DNA of 36,393 nucleotides. Source: a virus. Below are positions 8,191 to 14,952 of this stretch, in pieces; position 1 is the stretch's first letter; each line of letters opens with the position of its first letter. The stretch covers positions 1 through 36,393 of the IMG/VR virus record IMGVR_UViG_3300042905_001093, one strand, 5' to 3'. Made by a program: the position numbers and the translations under genes. The notes under the pieces were generated by a model. That model saw only the letters and a list, made by a program, of their open reading frames with translations, was not told the DNA's origin and ran no database searches.

Positions 8191-8571
8191 CTACCAGGGC
8201 ACATCATCGTCCATGCTATCGAACCCGGTTCCGCTCGATGCACGCGGCGCAGTCTCCCGAGCCCTGCGCTCCGCGATGGCCTGAGCGTCCCTCTCGGCCT
8301 GAGACGGACGCCTCGGTGCGGCCGGTGCCGGCGCTGCCGCAGGAGCCGGCGCAGGCGCAGCGGCGGGGTAAGAGGCATCCTTGGGCTGAACGCTGAGGGA
8401 CATGTACTTCTGCCCCTCGAGCTTCGTGCCCTCGCGTCCCTCCTTAATCCAGGCCGACAGCCAGTATTCAACCCCGGCCACGTTGATTGAGCCACGGTAG
8501 TCGGGGCGGGATTCGTTGCCCTGCTTGTCGTTGCGGGTGAGCATGCCCCGGTTGGTGTTGTCGTAGTTCAT
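8191..8571 (-). CDS. Single-stranded DNA-binding protein-like (acidic tip DDDVPW)
   Basis: Probably coats single-stranded DNA during replication and recombination. The product is 126 aa. Residues 1-65 form a compact basic/beta-rich domain containing YRGSINVAGVEYWLSAW and QKYMSLSVQPKD, a pattern common in phage SSB-like proteins. It is followed by an Ala/Pro-rich linker (about 67-88) and an acidic C-terminus ending in DSMDDDVPW. That tip mimics the DDDIPF tail by which bacterial SSB recruits partners. The start ATG at 8571 has GAGGAG 8 bases upstream. It lies between the ParB-like gene and the primase promoter. The OB-fold itself cannot be proven by eye; the tip and linker are the strongest evidence. 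Confidence 0.72.
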   Translation of the reverse strand: MNYDNTNRGMLTRNDKQGNESRPDYRGSINVAGVEYWLSAWIKEGREGTKLEGQKYMSLSVQPKDASYPAAAPAPAPAAAPAPAAPRRPSQAERDAQAIAERRARETAPRASSGTGFDSMDDDVPW

Positions 8572-8583
8572 GCGATGGTCTCC

Positions 8584-9462
8584 TCAGAATTCACCTGCTG
8601 CCGGGAACAGATCAAGATGTGTCCCGTACAGCTTCGACATGGGATTGCCTTGCAGGAAATTGCTCAAGGCGCTCATGGTCTTGTTGTACGTTTCCTCGCG
8701 CACCGACGGACTGCTGGCCCCGCGCAGTGAGCGTGTGAAGTCGCGCAGCCGTATTGCCGCCGATTCGTGCTCACCTCGCACAATCCCCGTGCGCAGCACC
8801 TCCATGAACCTTTGAATCTTGTCCCTGTCTTGCGAGTATGCGGCCTTCGCACACACAGCCAAAACAGCAGAGCTCATGCCGGCAGTCTTGCGAGTTCCAG
8901 AACACACGAAATCAACAACATCGGCGTGATCTTGGTAAGCATCCAGCAGCTCATTGAATGACTTGGAGCCCTGATCTCTCGGGCCGTACCTGATCAGGCG
9001 CGCCACGCCGGCCTTGCGGCTCTCGAGCTCTGCTCCGAGAAAATTCGCCACATCGTTGATCGTGCGAGTCAGTCCGCGATCCATTGCCGCAATCGTTTCG
9101 CGCGGCACGTTTCGGGCCACCAGCAGCTCCTGTTGGCGTCCGCTGCGAACGATGGCGTTGAGTGTGTGCTGACCGTTTCCAAGAGCGCCCGTCTCAAGGA
9201 AGCAGATTGCCACGGGCTTACGTTCCCAATGGAGTGTCTCCATGTCCCGCGCATACTGCGCCACAGTTGGCTCGCGCAGGCGACGGTTGCCCGTGTTCTG
9301 TTCCAGCCACTTCTTCGCAAGCGCCGGGGTCACGATTTCGACCGTCAGCGTCATCTGTCCATACTGAAGCATACGTCTCTCCTCATGATGCGGCGTCTCT
9401 GCCGCTATCTGTGCCGCCACTATCTCGGCAGCCCTAGCCCTAATCGCCGTCATGTCGATCAT
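8584..9462 (-). CDS. ParB/sulfiredoxin-fold-like protein
   Basis: The product is 292 aa. The N-terminal half resembles phage ParB-like proteins: TVEIVTPALAKKWLEQNTGNR at about 39-59, followed by a segment ending in GALGNGQHTLNAIV at about 92-105, in the position of the DGQHR-type motif of the ParB/Srx fold. Here the motif reads NGQHT, so the usual Asp and Arg are replaced. The C-terminal half is helical, with regularly spaced basic residues (IRLRDFTRSLRG), and may bind DNA. The start ATG at 9462 has AGAGGA upstream. It overlaps the preceding 80-aa gene by 23 bases. Members of this group have been described as nucleases, CTPases or partition factors; no specific activity can be assigned here. 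Confidence 0.65.
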   Translation of the reverse strand: MIDMTAIRARAAEIVAAQIAAETPHHEERRMLQYGQMTLTVEIVTPALAKKWLEQNTGNRRLREPTVAQYARDMETLHWERKPVAICFLETGALGNGQHTLNAIVRSGRQQELLVARNVPRETIAAMDRGLTRTINDVANFLGAELESRKAGVARLIRYGPRDQGSKSFNELLDAYQDHADVVDFVCSGTRKTAGMSSAVLAVCAKAAYSQDRDKIQRFMEVLRTGIVRGEHESAAIRLRDFTRSLRGASSPSVREETYNKTMSALSNFLQGNPMSKLYGTHLDLFPAAGEF

Positions 9463-9682
9463 CTATGTCCTCTCTGCGCCTCTGGCGCGGTTGTGCGGGC
9501 CTGCGCCCGAGGTGAAACTGATGGCAGAAAGTGCAGTGGTATACCTGCCGAGACTTGCCGCGTCTGGTGCCACGCACGGCGACGAGCTGGGCCTGAGTGA
9601 ACGATGAAAAACTGACCTTACCATCGCACGCCGAAGCCCGGTACGTGTCGCGTGGCGAGTGCGCGGGCTGGTGGTCGCTCAC
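9440..9682 (-). CDS. Small zinc-finger-like protein (80 aa)
   Basis: The product is 80 aa. The pattern is ACDGKVSFSSFTQAQLVA, then a basic stretch, then YHCTFCHQFHLG, giving C-x2-C-x3-H plus an upstream Cys as likely zinc ligands. This layout is common in small phage proteins of unknown function. I place the start at GTG 9682 (preceded by GGGGGAG at short spacing), because residues upstream in the same frame are out of character and overlap the VRR-NUC gene. It is 34 bases after the VRR-NUC stop and overlaps the ParB-like gene by 23 bases. Its role is unknown; a nucleic-acid-binding accessory is plausible. Confidence 0.68.
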   Translation of the reverse strand: MSDHQPAHSPRDTYRASACDGKVSFSSFTQAQLVAVRGTRRGKSRQVYHCTFCHQFHLGRRPAQPRQRRREDIDDRHDGD

Positions 9683-9716
9683 GGCTCCCCCGCACCGATA
9701 CGAACACGCGCTGTGC

Positions 9717-10211
9717 TCACGGCTCCCCCAGTATCTCAATCGCATCCTCCACCGACTGCACAATGCCAGCAACGCCGCCGTTGGCCTGACACGCGCCGAT
9801 GAGCATCTCCTGCTCGATGGTGCCCTTGCGCACACCGGGCCGCTTGCACTCCAGCAGGAACAGCCGCCCATCGGTGAGCTGCCCGAGGTAATCGCTTGCG
9901 CCGCGCGTGATGCCAGACATGCCGCGCATGTACAGCCGATAGAACACCGTGTAGCGATCCCCGTCCTGCACCGCGCCAGAGTTCAGGCGCATGAACCACG
10001 CCACGCGCCGATGCACCCGCAGCAGGTCGAACACTGCGCGCATGACGTCGGCTTCAGTGGCGTCTGTGCTGGGCTGGCGTTTGGCTCGAGGTTTTGGAGG
10101 CGGCGGCGCGGTGAGCTCGACCCGTGGCCGGTCACTGAGTGCGGCGTAGAGGTCCATGCTCGCCTGGTTGCGGGCGATGGTTTCGCGGAGGGTTTCGCGG
10201 CGGCGGGTCAT
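9717..10211 (-). CDS. VRR-NUC domain nuclease
   Basis: Structure-specific or restriction-type nuclease of the PD-(D/E)XK superfamily. The product is 164 aa. Residues about 1-50 are basic/Pro-rich. The domain follows: TEADVMRAVFDLLRVHRRVAWF (the conserved Glu is in TEAD), MRLNSGAV, GITRGASDYLGQLTDGRLFLLECKRPG (catalytic D and E-x-K) and QEMLIGACQANGG (conserved Gln). All catalytic positions look intact. The start ATG at 10211 overlaps the methyltransferase stop (ATGA), so translation of the two is coupled. In phages, stand-alone VRR-NUC proteins are thought to resolve branched DNA before packaging; pairing with a methyltransferase leaves a restriction role open. Confidence 0.88.
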   Translation of the reverse strand: MTRRRETLRETIARNQASMDLYAALSDRPRVELTAPPPPKPRAKRQPSTDATEADVMRAVFDLLRVHRRVAWFMRLNSGAVQDGDRYTVFYRLYMRGMSGITRGASDYLGQLTDGRLFLLECKRPGVRKGTIEQEMLIGACQANGGVAGIVQSVEDAIEILGEP

Positions 10212-11020
10212 GCGAGATGCTCCGCGATACGCCGACCGATCCACCGCACCACCGGCACCGCCCAGGAGTTGCCGAGGGCCTTGTAGCGCGGGCCGTCGGG
10301 GCACTCGCTTGCGGGCTTCTTGCGCCACGGGATGGCGGTGTAGCCGTCAGGGAAACCTTGCAAGCGCTCGCACTCGACGGGGGTTAGGCGGCGCACTTGC
10401 ATGGACACAGGTGGCAGCACGCACGCACCCTCGCCGCCGGCATCACGGCGCAGGCAGTTTGCAAGGTCATCGCCAACCTTGGGAGTCGTGTCGTCTTGGA
10501 CGAAGACCGCCGCCGTCGCACACCCTTGCCCGTTGCCGGTGCCGATGGCGTGGCAAACATCGGTGTTGCTGATCGGGTCTTGGGTGGGGTGGAAGGCGAT
10601 GTAGTTCTGCTGCTGCGCGCCAGCATCAGCTGCCAGCGCGCCGACCACCTGACCGTCGCCGCCGATCTGACGCACCTCGCTGCGGCTGTTCTGAGTGAAC
10701 GCCACCGCCACCCCCTGCGTAGCGTGCGTGTCCACGGTGTACGCCGTTCCGTCGTCGTTCCATCCGCGCCCGTTCTGGGCCTTGTTCATGGCGCGAACGT
10801 CCTGCAGTGCCACCGGCTGCATCACCACCGCGTGCTCCGCATTCGATCTTGCCAGCGTGTGGCACGGGTCACCGGGCTCGCGCGACTGCCGATTTACGGG
10901 CGCGGTGATGTTGAAGAAGTCGTAGGTGACCGGCTGCATCACCGCCGTCGTCGTGCTGTTCTCCACGCCGCTCGGGATGCGAGCGCGCAGGCTGCTGGAT
11001 AGGTCGGTGAGGCTCGCCAC
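10208..11020 (-). CDS. DNA cytosine methyltransferase, C-terminal part (out of frame)
   Basis: This frame carries the variable target-recognition region and the last conserved C5-methyltransferase motifs: RRLTPVECERLQGFPDGYT (motif IX) and RYKALGNSWAVPVVRWIGRRI (motif X). It continues the upstream frame if one G is removed from the G8 run at 11126-11133; the joined protein would be about 603 aa and would read smoothly through the junction (NAGGQRRLDAESETL). A GTG at 11020 could start a separate product, but nothing suggests an independent gene. The stop overlaps the VRR-NUC start. Confidence 0.8.
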   Translation of the reverse strand: MASLTDLSSSLRARIPSGVENSTTTAVMQPVTYDFFNITAPVNRQSREPGDPCHTLARSNAEHAVVMQPVALQDVRAMNKAQNGRGWNDDGTAYTVDTHATQGVAVAFTQNSRSEVRQIGGDGQVVGALAADAGAQQQNYIAFHPTQDPISNTDVCHAIGTGNGQGCATAAVFVQDDTTPKVGDDLANCLRRDAGGEGACVLPPVSMQVRRLTPVECERLQGFPDGYTAIPWRKKPASECPDGPRYKALGNSWAVPVVRWIGRRIAEHLA

Positions 11021-12020
11021 GCTGGCTGTGCCATCTGTGCCGTGGAGGGTGATGCCGACAGGCCCATCGAAGCCGCCCCCGATGGTAGGAATCAGCGTCT
11101 CCGATTCCGCATCCAGCCGCCGCTGCCCCCCCCGCGTTGAGGCACATGGAAACGACGGCGTGCTGGTCTACGCAGTTCTGCGTATACGCCACATCAGCAA
11201 GCACCTCACCATGCTGCGGCCCGGCTTCTGGCTTTCTGCCGATGGCGGCGCCCTTGATGCACCATGTCTGCTGAATTACTCCTCCGTCGCAGTCAAAGTC
11301 GGTTCCGAGGCCGCCGCCTGCAGTGCTGCGTGAAGGGATGGTGGGAGCGACTTTCCCCGCTTCTCTGCTCGGCGCAGAATCCCGGCGCACGCCGTCGAAC
11401 TCAAGAAGAACCGCTGCGGGATCGAACCCGTCTCGAGCACTTGCGACAACGAACACACGCTTGCGTCGTTGGGCCAGGCCGAAATATTGGGCATCCAAGA
11501 CGCGCCAGGCAACTGTTCTTTCGGGTCCAGCAACCACACCCGCGTCGGTCCACCCGGTCGCGGCCAGCGGGTCGATGGGGGTATCGCATCCAGCAAGCGC
11601 GGAGATGAAGCATCCGAAGGCGTTGTCGCGGGTTGAAAGGACTCCGGGCACGTTTTCCCAGAAGACGATGCACTCTGGTTCGCCTCGGGTTCGTCGAACA
11701 TCATCAATTGCATTTGCGATCTCGCAGAAGGTGAGCGACAGGTTTCCCCGCGCGTCGTCAAGGGACCGGCGCAGGCCGGCAACGCTGAAGGCTTGGCAGG
11801 GCGTGCCGCCGCAGAACACATCAGGTGCTTCGACCTCACCCAACCGGATGCGCGCTGGCAGCGTGGTCATGTCGCCCAGGTTTGGCACCTCTGGGTAGTG
11901 GTGGGCCAGCACCGCCGATGGGAACGGCTCAATTTCAGCCAGCCACGCCGCACGCCAACCAAGCGGATGCCACGCCACGCTGGCGGCTTCGATGCCGCTG
12001 CATACGCTGCCGAATCTCAC
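10869..12020 (-). CDS. DNA C5-cytosine methyltransferase, N-terminal catalytic part
   Basis: Transfers a methyl group from S-adenosylmethionine to C5 of cytosine. Motif I FGSVCSGIEA (residues 3-12), motif IV with catalytic Cys in GGTPCQAF (C75), motif VI ENVPG (122-126) and motif VIII QRRKRVFVV (184-192) are all intact. In the window sequence the frame shifts at a run of eight Gs (coding strand, 11133-11126, about residue 297), after which it reads non-homologous sequence and stops at 10869; motifs IX and X lie in the other frame. The start GTG at 12020 has GGGAGG 6 bases upstream and overlaps the regulator stop (GTGA). It may be a sequencing error, a phase-variable gene or a true loss. Probable roles are protection from host restriction or marking phage DNA. 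Confidence 0.88.
   Translation of the reverse strand: MRFGSVCSGIEAASVAWHPLGWRAAWLAEIEPFPSAVLAHHYPEVPNLGDMTTLPARIRLGEVEAPDVFCGGTPCQAFSVAGLRRSLDDARGNLSLTFCEIANAIDDVRRTRGEPECIVFWENVPGVLSTRDNAFGCFISALAGCDTPIDPLAATGWTDAGVVAGPERTVAWRVLDAQYFGLAQRRKRVFVVASARDGFDPAAVLLEFDGVRRDSAPSREAGKVAPTIPSRSTAGGGLGTDFDCDGGVIQQTWCIKGAAIGRKPEAGPQHGEVLADVAYTQNCVDQHAVVSMCLNAGGAAAAGCGIGDADSYHRGRLRWACRHHPPRHRWHSQRGEPHRPIQQPARSHPERRGEQHDDGGDAAGHLRLLQHHRARKSAVARAR
11126..11133 (-). repeat. G8 homopolymer within the methyltransferase gene
   Basis: Eight consecutive Gs on the coding strand (eight Cs on the plus strand). With seven Gs the two methyltransferase frames join. Such tracts slip during replication and are also error-prone in sequencing, so the length in the population is the key question. 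Confidence 0.9.
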
Positions 12021-12238
12021 CGATGGCCTCCCACAAACGCCACCGTCAGAAACACCCCAGCGTGCTGCAGTTTCACTAGCGCCGGGATGCCCCGCCTCCT
12101 CCAGTTCGCCACCCGCTGCGGGCCGCCGGCACCGAAACCGAGCCGTCGCGCCAGCGCAGTCGGGCCGCCGAGGTTGTCGATGATTTCGGAGTCGGGGTGC
12201 AGGCTCAGGCTGTGAGCCAGTGGGGGTGATATCGTCAT
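12017..12238 (-). CDS. Cro/YdaS-type small DNA-binding regulator
   Basis: Likely transcription regulator. The product is 73 aa from the ATG at 12238. Residues about 20-65 hold the YdaS/Cro-like helix-turn-helix: EIIDNLGGPTALARRLGF, then PQRVANWRRRGIPALVKLQ, where the WRRRGIP segment is characteristic. A GTG 18 bases upstream gives an alternative start; neither has a good ribosome site, so it may be translated from a short or leaderless transcript. It is the first gene of the leftward operon and faces the rightward promoter containing a perfect palindrome at 12337-12353, its obvious candidate target. No CI-type partner is visible anywhere in the window. It overlaps the methyltransferase start by 3 bases. 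Confidence 0.85.
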   Translation of the reverse strand: MTISPPLAHSLSLHPDSEIIDNLGGPTALARRLGFGAGGPQRVANWRRRGIPALVKLQHAGVFLTVAFVGGHR

Positions 12239-12328
12239 GGGATACGACTGTAACACGGCGTGGATACGGATGGGAAGGGGTCGGCGCAGAGAGTCGCATA
12301 AATCCCTGCGATTCTGTCGGAATAGGGG

Positions 12329-12356
12329 TTGACGGGATAAACGGATCGTTTATAGT
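12329..12356 (+). promoter_or_regulatory. Rightward early promoter
   Basis: TTGACG (12329-12334) and TATAGT (12351-12356) are separated by 16 bases, close to the sigma-70 consensus. A start about 7 bases downstream would give a leader of roughly 26 bases before the ATG at 12389, which has GGAG 7 bases upstream. It drives the rightward early operon. Confidence 0.8.
12337..12353. promoter_or_regulatory. Operator-like palindrome inside the rightward promoter
   Basis: ATAAACG and CGTTTAT are perfect 7-bp inverted repeats with a 3-base centre (GAT). They fill the spacer and overlap the first bases of the -10 element, so a bound dimer would block RNA polymerase. The neighbouring Cro/YdaS-type protein is the likely ligand. 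Confidence 0.7.
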
Positions 12357-12388
12357 TCACCCATCGACACACCAACTGGAGCAACGAG

Positions 12389-12625
12389 ATGAACGCAAAC
12401 CAACTCTTCCAAGACATCAACACCGGTTGCCTCACCGAGGTTGCCGAGGCCGCCACCTCTTACTACAGCGACATCCGCGGGTTGACCGTCCGTCAACAGT
12501 ACTTCATCTATCCCAACGGCACCATTGTGTGCCTAAACGCCGTCGACGGCGGCTACTACACCTCGGTTCTTGAGGATGACAACGAGGCCATCTTCCAGCA
12601 TACCTACCGCCGCTATTTCAACTAA
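12389..12625 (+). CDS. Unknown protein, first gene of rightward operon (78 aa)
   Basis: I do not recognise this family. The product is 78 aa, acidic, with many aromatic residues (SYYSDIRG, QQYFIYPNG, GGYYTS, HTYRRYF) and no membrane segment. The pattern of short beta-like stretches (QYFIYPNGTIVCLNAV) resembles a small antiparallel fold. GGAG lies 7 bases before the ATG. As the gene nearest the strong early promoter it should be the first made after infection, a position where phages often put host-takeover or anti-defence proteins. Base composition is somewhat less GC-rich than the replication genes. Confidence 0.75.
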   Translation: MNANQLFQDINTGCLTEVAEAATSYYSDIRGLTVRQQYFIYPNGTIVCLNAVDGGYYTSVLEDDNEAIFQHTYRRYFN

Positions 12626-12633
12626 CCAAGAGA

Positions 12634-12648
12634 CCTGCCAACGGCAGG
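12634..12648 (+). other. Short hairpin between the first two rightward genes
   Basis: CCTGCC and GGCAGG pair across a 3-base loop in the 50-base gap between the 78-aa and 63-aa genes. There is no U-run, so it is not a standard terminator; it may stabilise or punctuate the mRNA, or be chance. Confidence 0.35.
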
Positions 12649-12675
12649 CCAGTGCCCACCAACCAAGGAAACCAC

Positions 12676-12867
12676 ATGACACCAGACAAGTTGCTCCATC
12701 TCATGGACGAAATGATCAAAATCGACGGCGAAGACCTAATGCGGCTCAAACCCTCCACAGCGCCGCTTGAAGCACTGCTCGCGTTCAACTCTCGTCGCTT
12801 GGCCCGCACGATGGACATGCTCTGCCTGACGATTGCTTTCGTTGCCGATCAAGCCAACAAACGCTAA
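12676..12867 (+). CDS. Unknown helical protein (63 aa)
   Basis: The product is 63 aa starting MTPDKLLHLMDEM. It is largely helical with a hydrophobic C-terminal half (MDMLCLTIAFVADQA) that is borderline for a membrane helix. The start at 12676 has AAGGA 7 bases upstream; an in-frame ATG 24 bases earlier lacks a site. No family recognised. It is the second gene of the rightward operon, 50 bases after the first and 22 bases before the next. Confidence 0.68.
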   Translation: MTPDKLLHLMDEMIKIDGEDLMRLKPSTAPLEALLAFNSRRLARTMDMLCLTIAFVADQANKR

Positions 12868-12889
12868 CCAACCACAGGACACCAAACCC

Positions 12890-13312
12890 ATGCACTACAC
12901 CACCCTAGGCCCCGGCGACCACGCCACATGGACCGCGCACATCGTCGCCAACGACCCCCGCGAAGTCGGCATCGAAGACGACGGCCTCGCCCAATGGGAG
13001 GCTGACGAAATCGCCGCCGAGCAGATCGCCAGCACCGCCGCCGCCGTGGTGGATTGGCTGGGCAACGTCTGCAACGACGACGCCAGCAGCAAGCCCGTCG
13101 AGACGAACTCGATCCACGACGCGCAGCTGCAAGACGCGCCTGCCGCCGTGCTGCTGGCCTGCATCATGACCGGCAGCGACCGGCAGGCCGGGTTCGCCCG
13201 CATGTTCCTGCGTGAGCGGTTCGAGGCCGCCCGCGCCACCGAGATCACCGAACGCAGCGCCGAGCTGATCGAGCAGGCAAACATCCACCGTGACTATTGC
13301 GAAGAGGAGTAA
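12890..13312 (+). CDS. Unknown acidic protein (140 aa)
   Basis: The product is 140 aa and strongly acidic, ending DYCEEE. The N-terminus reads MHYTTLGPGDHATWTAHIV; the middle is helical (EQIASTAAAVVDWLGNV, AAVLLACIMTGSD, FARMFLRERFEAARA). No catalytic or metal motif is visible. The start at 12890 has AGGA about 10 bases upstream. It lies two genes before the exonuclease, so may belong to the recombination module, but its charge would also fit a DNA-mimic inhibitor. This is inference only. Confidence 0.75.
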   Translation: MHYTTLGPGDHATWTAHIVANDPREVGIEDDGLAQWEADEIAAEQIASTAAAVVDWLGNVCNDDASSKPVETNSIHDAQLQDAPAAVLLACIMTGSDRQAGFARMFLRERFEAARATEITERSAELIEQANIHRDYCEEE

Positions 13313-13318
13313 CCCACC

Positions 13319-13534
13319 ATGACCACCAGCATCAGCATTCACAACGTCTCTGCCATCAAGGCCAGCGCCGTGCGCGAAGAACGCCTCGATGGCAGAGAGT
13401 ATTTCGTGCGCACCATCGAAATCTTGGACGACAAGGGGCATAGATTCCTCCTGACGCTGTTCTCCGACATGCGCTCCGGCGTGACCATCGAGACGCCGCC
13501 CGAGGGTCTGTTCATCGCCCAGGAGGCCGCATGA
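13319..13534 (+). CDS. Unknown small beta-rich protein (71 aa) before exonuclease
   Basis: The product is 71 aa with alternating hydrophobic strands (YFVRTIEILDD, RFLLTLFSD, VTIETPPEGLFI). GAGGAG lies 9 bases upstream inside the end of the preceding gene. Its stop overlaps the exonuclease start (ATGA), so it is translationally coupled to it. I do not recognise a family; similar small proteins often sit before phage exonucleases, but their function is not established. Confidence 0.75.
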   Translation: MTTSISIHNVSAIKASAVREERLDGREYFVRTIEILDDKGHRFLLTLFSDMRSGVTIETPPEGLFIAQEAA

Positions 13535-14223
13535 CCACAGACACCACCGTACTCGAGCAACGCACTGACGCCTGGCTGGCTGCCCGCGTGGGCAAGGTCA
13601 CGGCGAGCGGGTTCAAGCATGTCCTGGCCCGAAATAAGCCGACCGCCGCGCAGGCCAAGGCCGGCGAGCCTGGGAACCCGTCCGCCGCCCGCACGACGTA
13701 CCTCTGGCAGCAAGTCATCGAACGCCTGACCGGCCAGCCCGCGCCCGTGGCCCGCACGATAGCGATGCAGTGGGGCACCGATCAGGAGCCCTTCGCGCTG
13801 CAGGCGTACAACGAGGCGCACCTCGTCAACGTCGAGGCTGTCGGCTTCGTCCAGCACCCGACGCTAGCGGTGGGATGCAGCCCGGACGGGCTCGTCACCG
13901 AGCGCAGCCCTGCCACCGGCTCGGCGTCCGATGGCCTCATCGAGATCAAGTGCCCCTTCAACTCTGCCAACCACCTCGAAACCTGGCTCTCCGGGATGCC
14001 CGAGGAACACACGGCCCAGGTTCAAGGCCAGATGTGGATCACCGGCCGCGAGTGGTGCGATTTCGTGTCGTTTGACCCGCGCATGCCCGCTGATCTGCAG
14101 CTGTACGTCCAGCGGGTTCAGCGTAATCCCGAATTCATCGCGGGTCTGGAACGCGAGATCATCACGTTCCTCAGCGAGGTCGATGCCATCGTGCAGAAGC
14201 TGCAGGCGAAGACCTCTTTCTAG
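13531..14223 (+). CDS. YqaJ/lambda-type 5'-3' exonuclease
   Basis: Degrades one strand of a DNA duplex to give the single-stranded tail used by the annealing protein. The product is 230 aa. Core residues: WGTDQEPFA (E86), VGCSPDGLV (D119), IEIKCPF (E138, K140) and AQVQGQMWI (Gln). All are intact, and the length matches lambda Exo (226 aa). The N-terminus (QRTDAWLAARVGKVTASGF) is the standard start of the family. It overlaps the upstream gene (ATGA) and lies 24 bases before the RecT-like gene, the standard Exo-annealing pair of recombining phages. Confidence 0.95.
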   Translation: MTTDTTVLEQRTDAWLAARVGKVTASGFKHVLARNKPTAAQAKAGEPGNPSAARTTYLWQQVIERLTGQPAPVARTIAMQWGTDQEPFALQAYNEAHLVNVEAVGFVQHPTLAVGCSPDGLVTERSPATGSASDGLIEIKCPFNSANHLETWLSGMPEEHTAQVQGQMWITGREWCDFVSFDPRMPADLQLYVQRVQRNPEFIAGLEREIITFLSEVDAIVQKLQAKTSF

Positions 14224-14247
14224 TCACCAACCACCGGAGCCACACAC

Positions 14248-14952
14248 ATGACCGCTCTCGTCCCCGTCTCTGAAATCGAACGCATGGCCGCATCCGTCGC
14301 CAAGTCCGGCCTGTTCGGCATGAAAACCCCTGAGCAGGCGATGGCCCTCATGCTCATCGCGCAAGCCGAGGGCATGCACCCGGCCAAGGCGGTGCAGGAG
14401 TTCCACATCATCAACGGCAGGCCCGCCCTCAAGGCCGACGCCATGCTGGCGCGCTTCCAGGCCGCAGGCGGGTCGGTGCGTTGGGGCACCTACACCGAGC
14501 AGACCGTTTCTGGCACGTTTGCCCATCCGCAGGGCGGCAGCGTCGAGATCGAGTGGACATACGCGATGGCCGAACGCGCTGGGCTGACGAAGAACCCAAC
14601 GTGGCGGCAGTACCCGCGCCAGATGCTGCGCTCCCGATGCATCAGCGAAGGCATCCGCACGGTGTTCCCCGGCGTGGTTGTCGGTGCGTACACCGAGGAG
14701 GAGGCGCAGGACATGGCCCCGCCTTCACGCCAGCAGGTCGTGGAAATCGTTCCCGCTGCTCCCGAGTCCGAACCCGCCGACCTCCTCGCCGCCATCGACG
14801 CCGCGCAGACGGTGGACGAGCTCAACGCCCTCAAGCCACGCATCCGCACGCTGCCGGCCGATCTCCGCGCCGAGATCACCGACGCCGCAAAGCAACGCGC
14901 CCAGCAGATCCGCGACAACGCCACCGTGGAGGCCAGCGATGATCCGATCTGA
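14248..14952 (+). CDS. recT: RecT-family single-strand annealing protein
   Basis: Anneals complementary single strands made by the partner exonuclease. The product is 234 aa. The RecT-type core spans about residues 20-160, with PEQAMALMLIAQAEGMHP, FHIINGRPALKADAMLARF, and RQMLRSRCISEGIRTVFPGV as recognisable blocks. The tail (165-234) is a low-complexity Pro/Ala segment followed by helices. Together with the exonuclease it forms a recombination module for concatemer formation, repair or gene exchange; this fits the mosaic look of the genome. Confidence 0.92.
   Translation: MTALVPVSEIERMAASVAKSGLFGMKTPEQAMALMLIAQAEGMHPAKAVQEFHIINGRPALKADAMLARFQAAGGSVRWGTYTEQTVSGTFAHPQGGSVEIEWTYAMAERAGLTKNPTWRQYPRQMLRSRCISEGIRTVFPGVVVGAYTEEEAQDMAPPSRQQVVEIVPAAPESEPADLLAAIDAAQTVDELNALKPRIRTLPADLRAEITDAAKQRAQQIRDNATVEASDDPI

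Larger units (their letters stand above)
12239..12388. other. Divergent early control region
   Basis: This 150-bp gap separates the leftward regulator gene from the rightward operon. It contains the rightward promoter and palindrome described separately. I find no convincing leftward promoter; TACAGT just upstream of the regulator start is a weak -10 candidate with no good -35. Confidence 0.75.

Noticed and set aside
9683-9871. N-terminal extension of the 80-aa zinc protein
   Set aside because: It is a Cys/Ser/Arg-rich shadow of the VRR-NUC gene; GTG 9682 gives a coherent protein.
12021-12299. Upstream extension of the methyltransferase frame to 12299
   Set aside because: It overlaps the Cro/YdaS-like gene and gives unstructured Arg/Pro-rich sequence; GTG 12020 with GGGAGG fits family starts.
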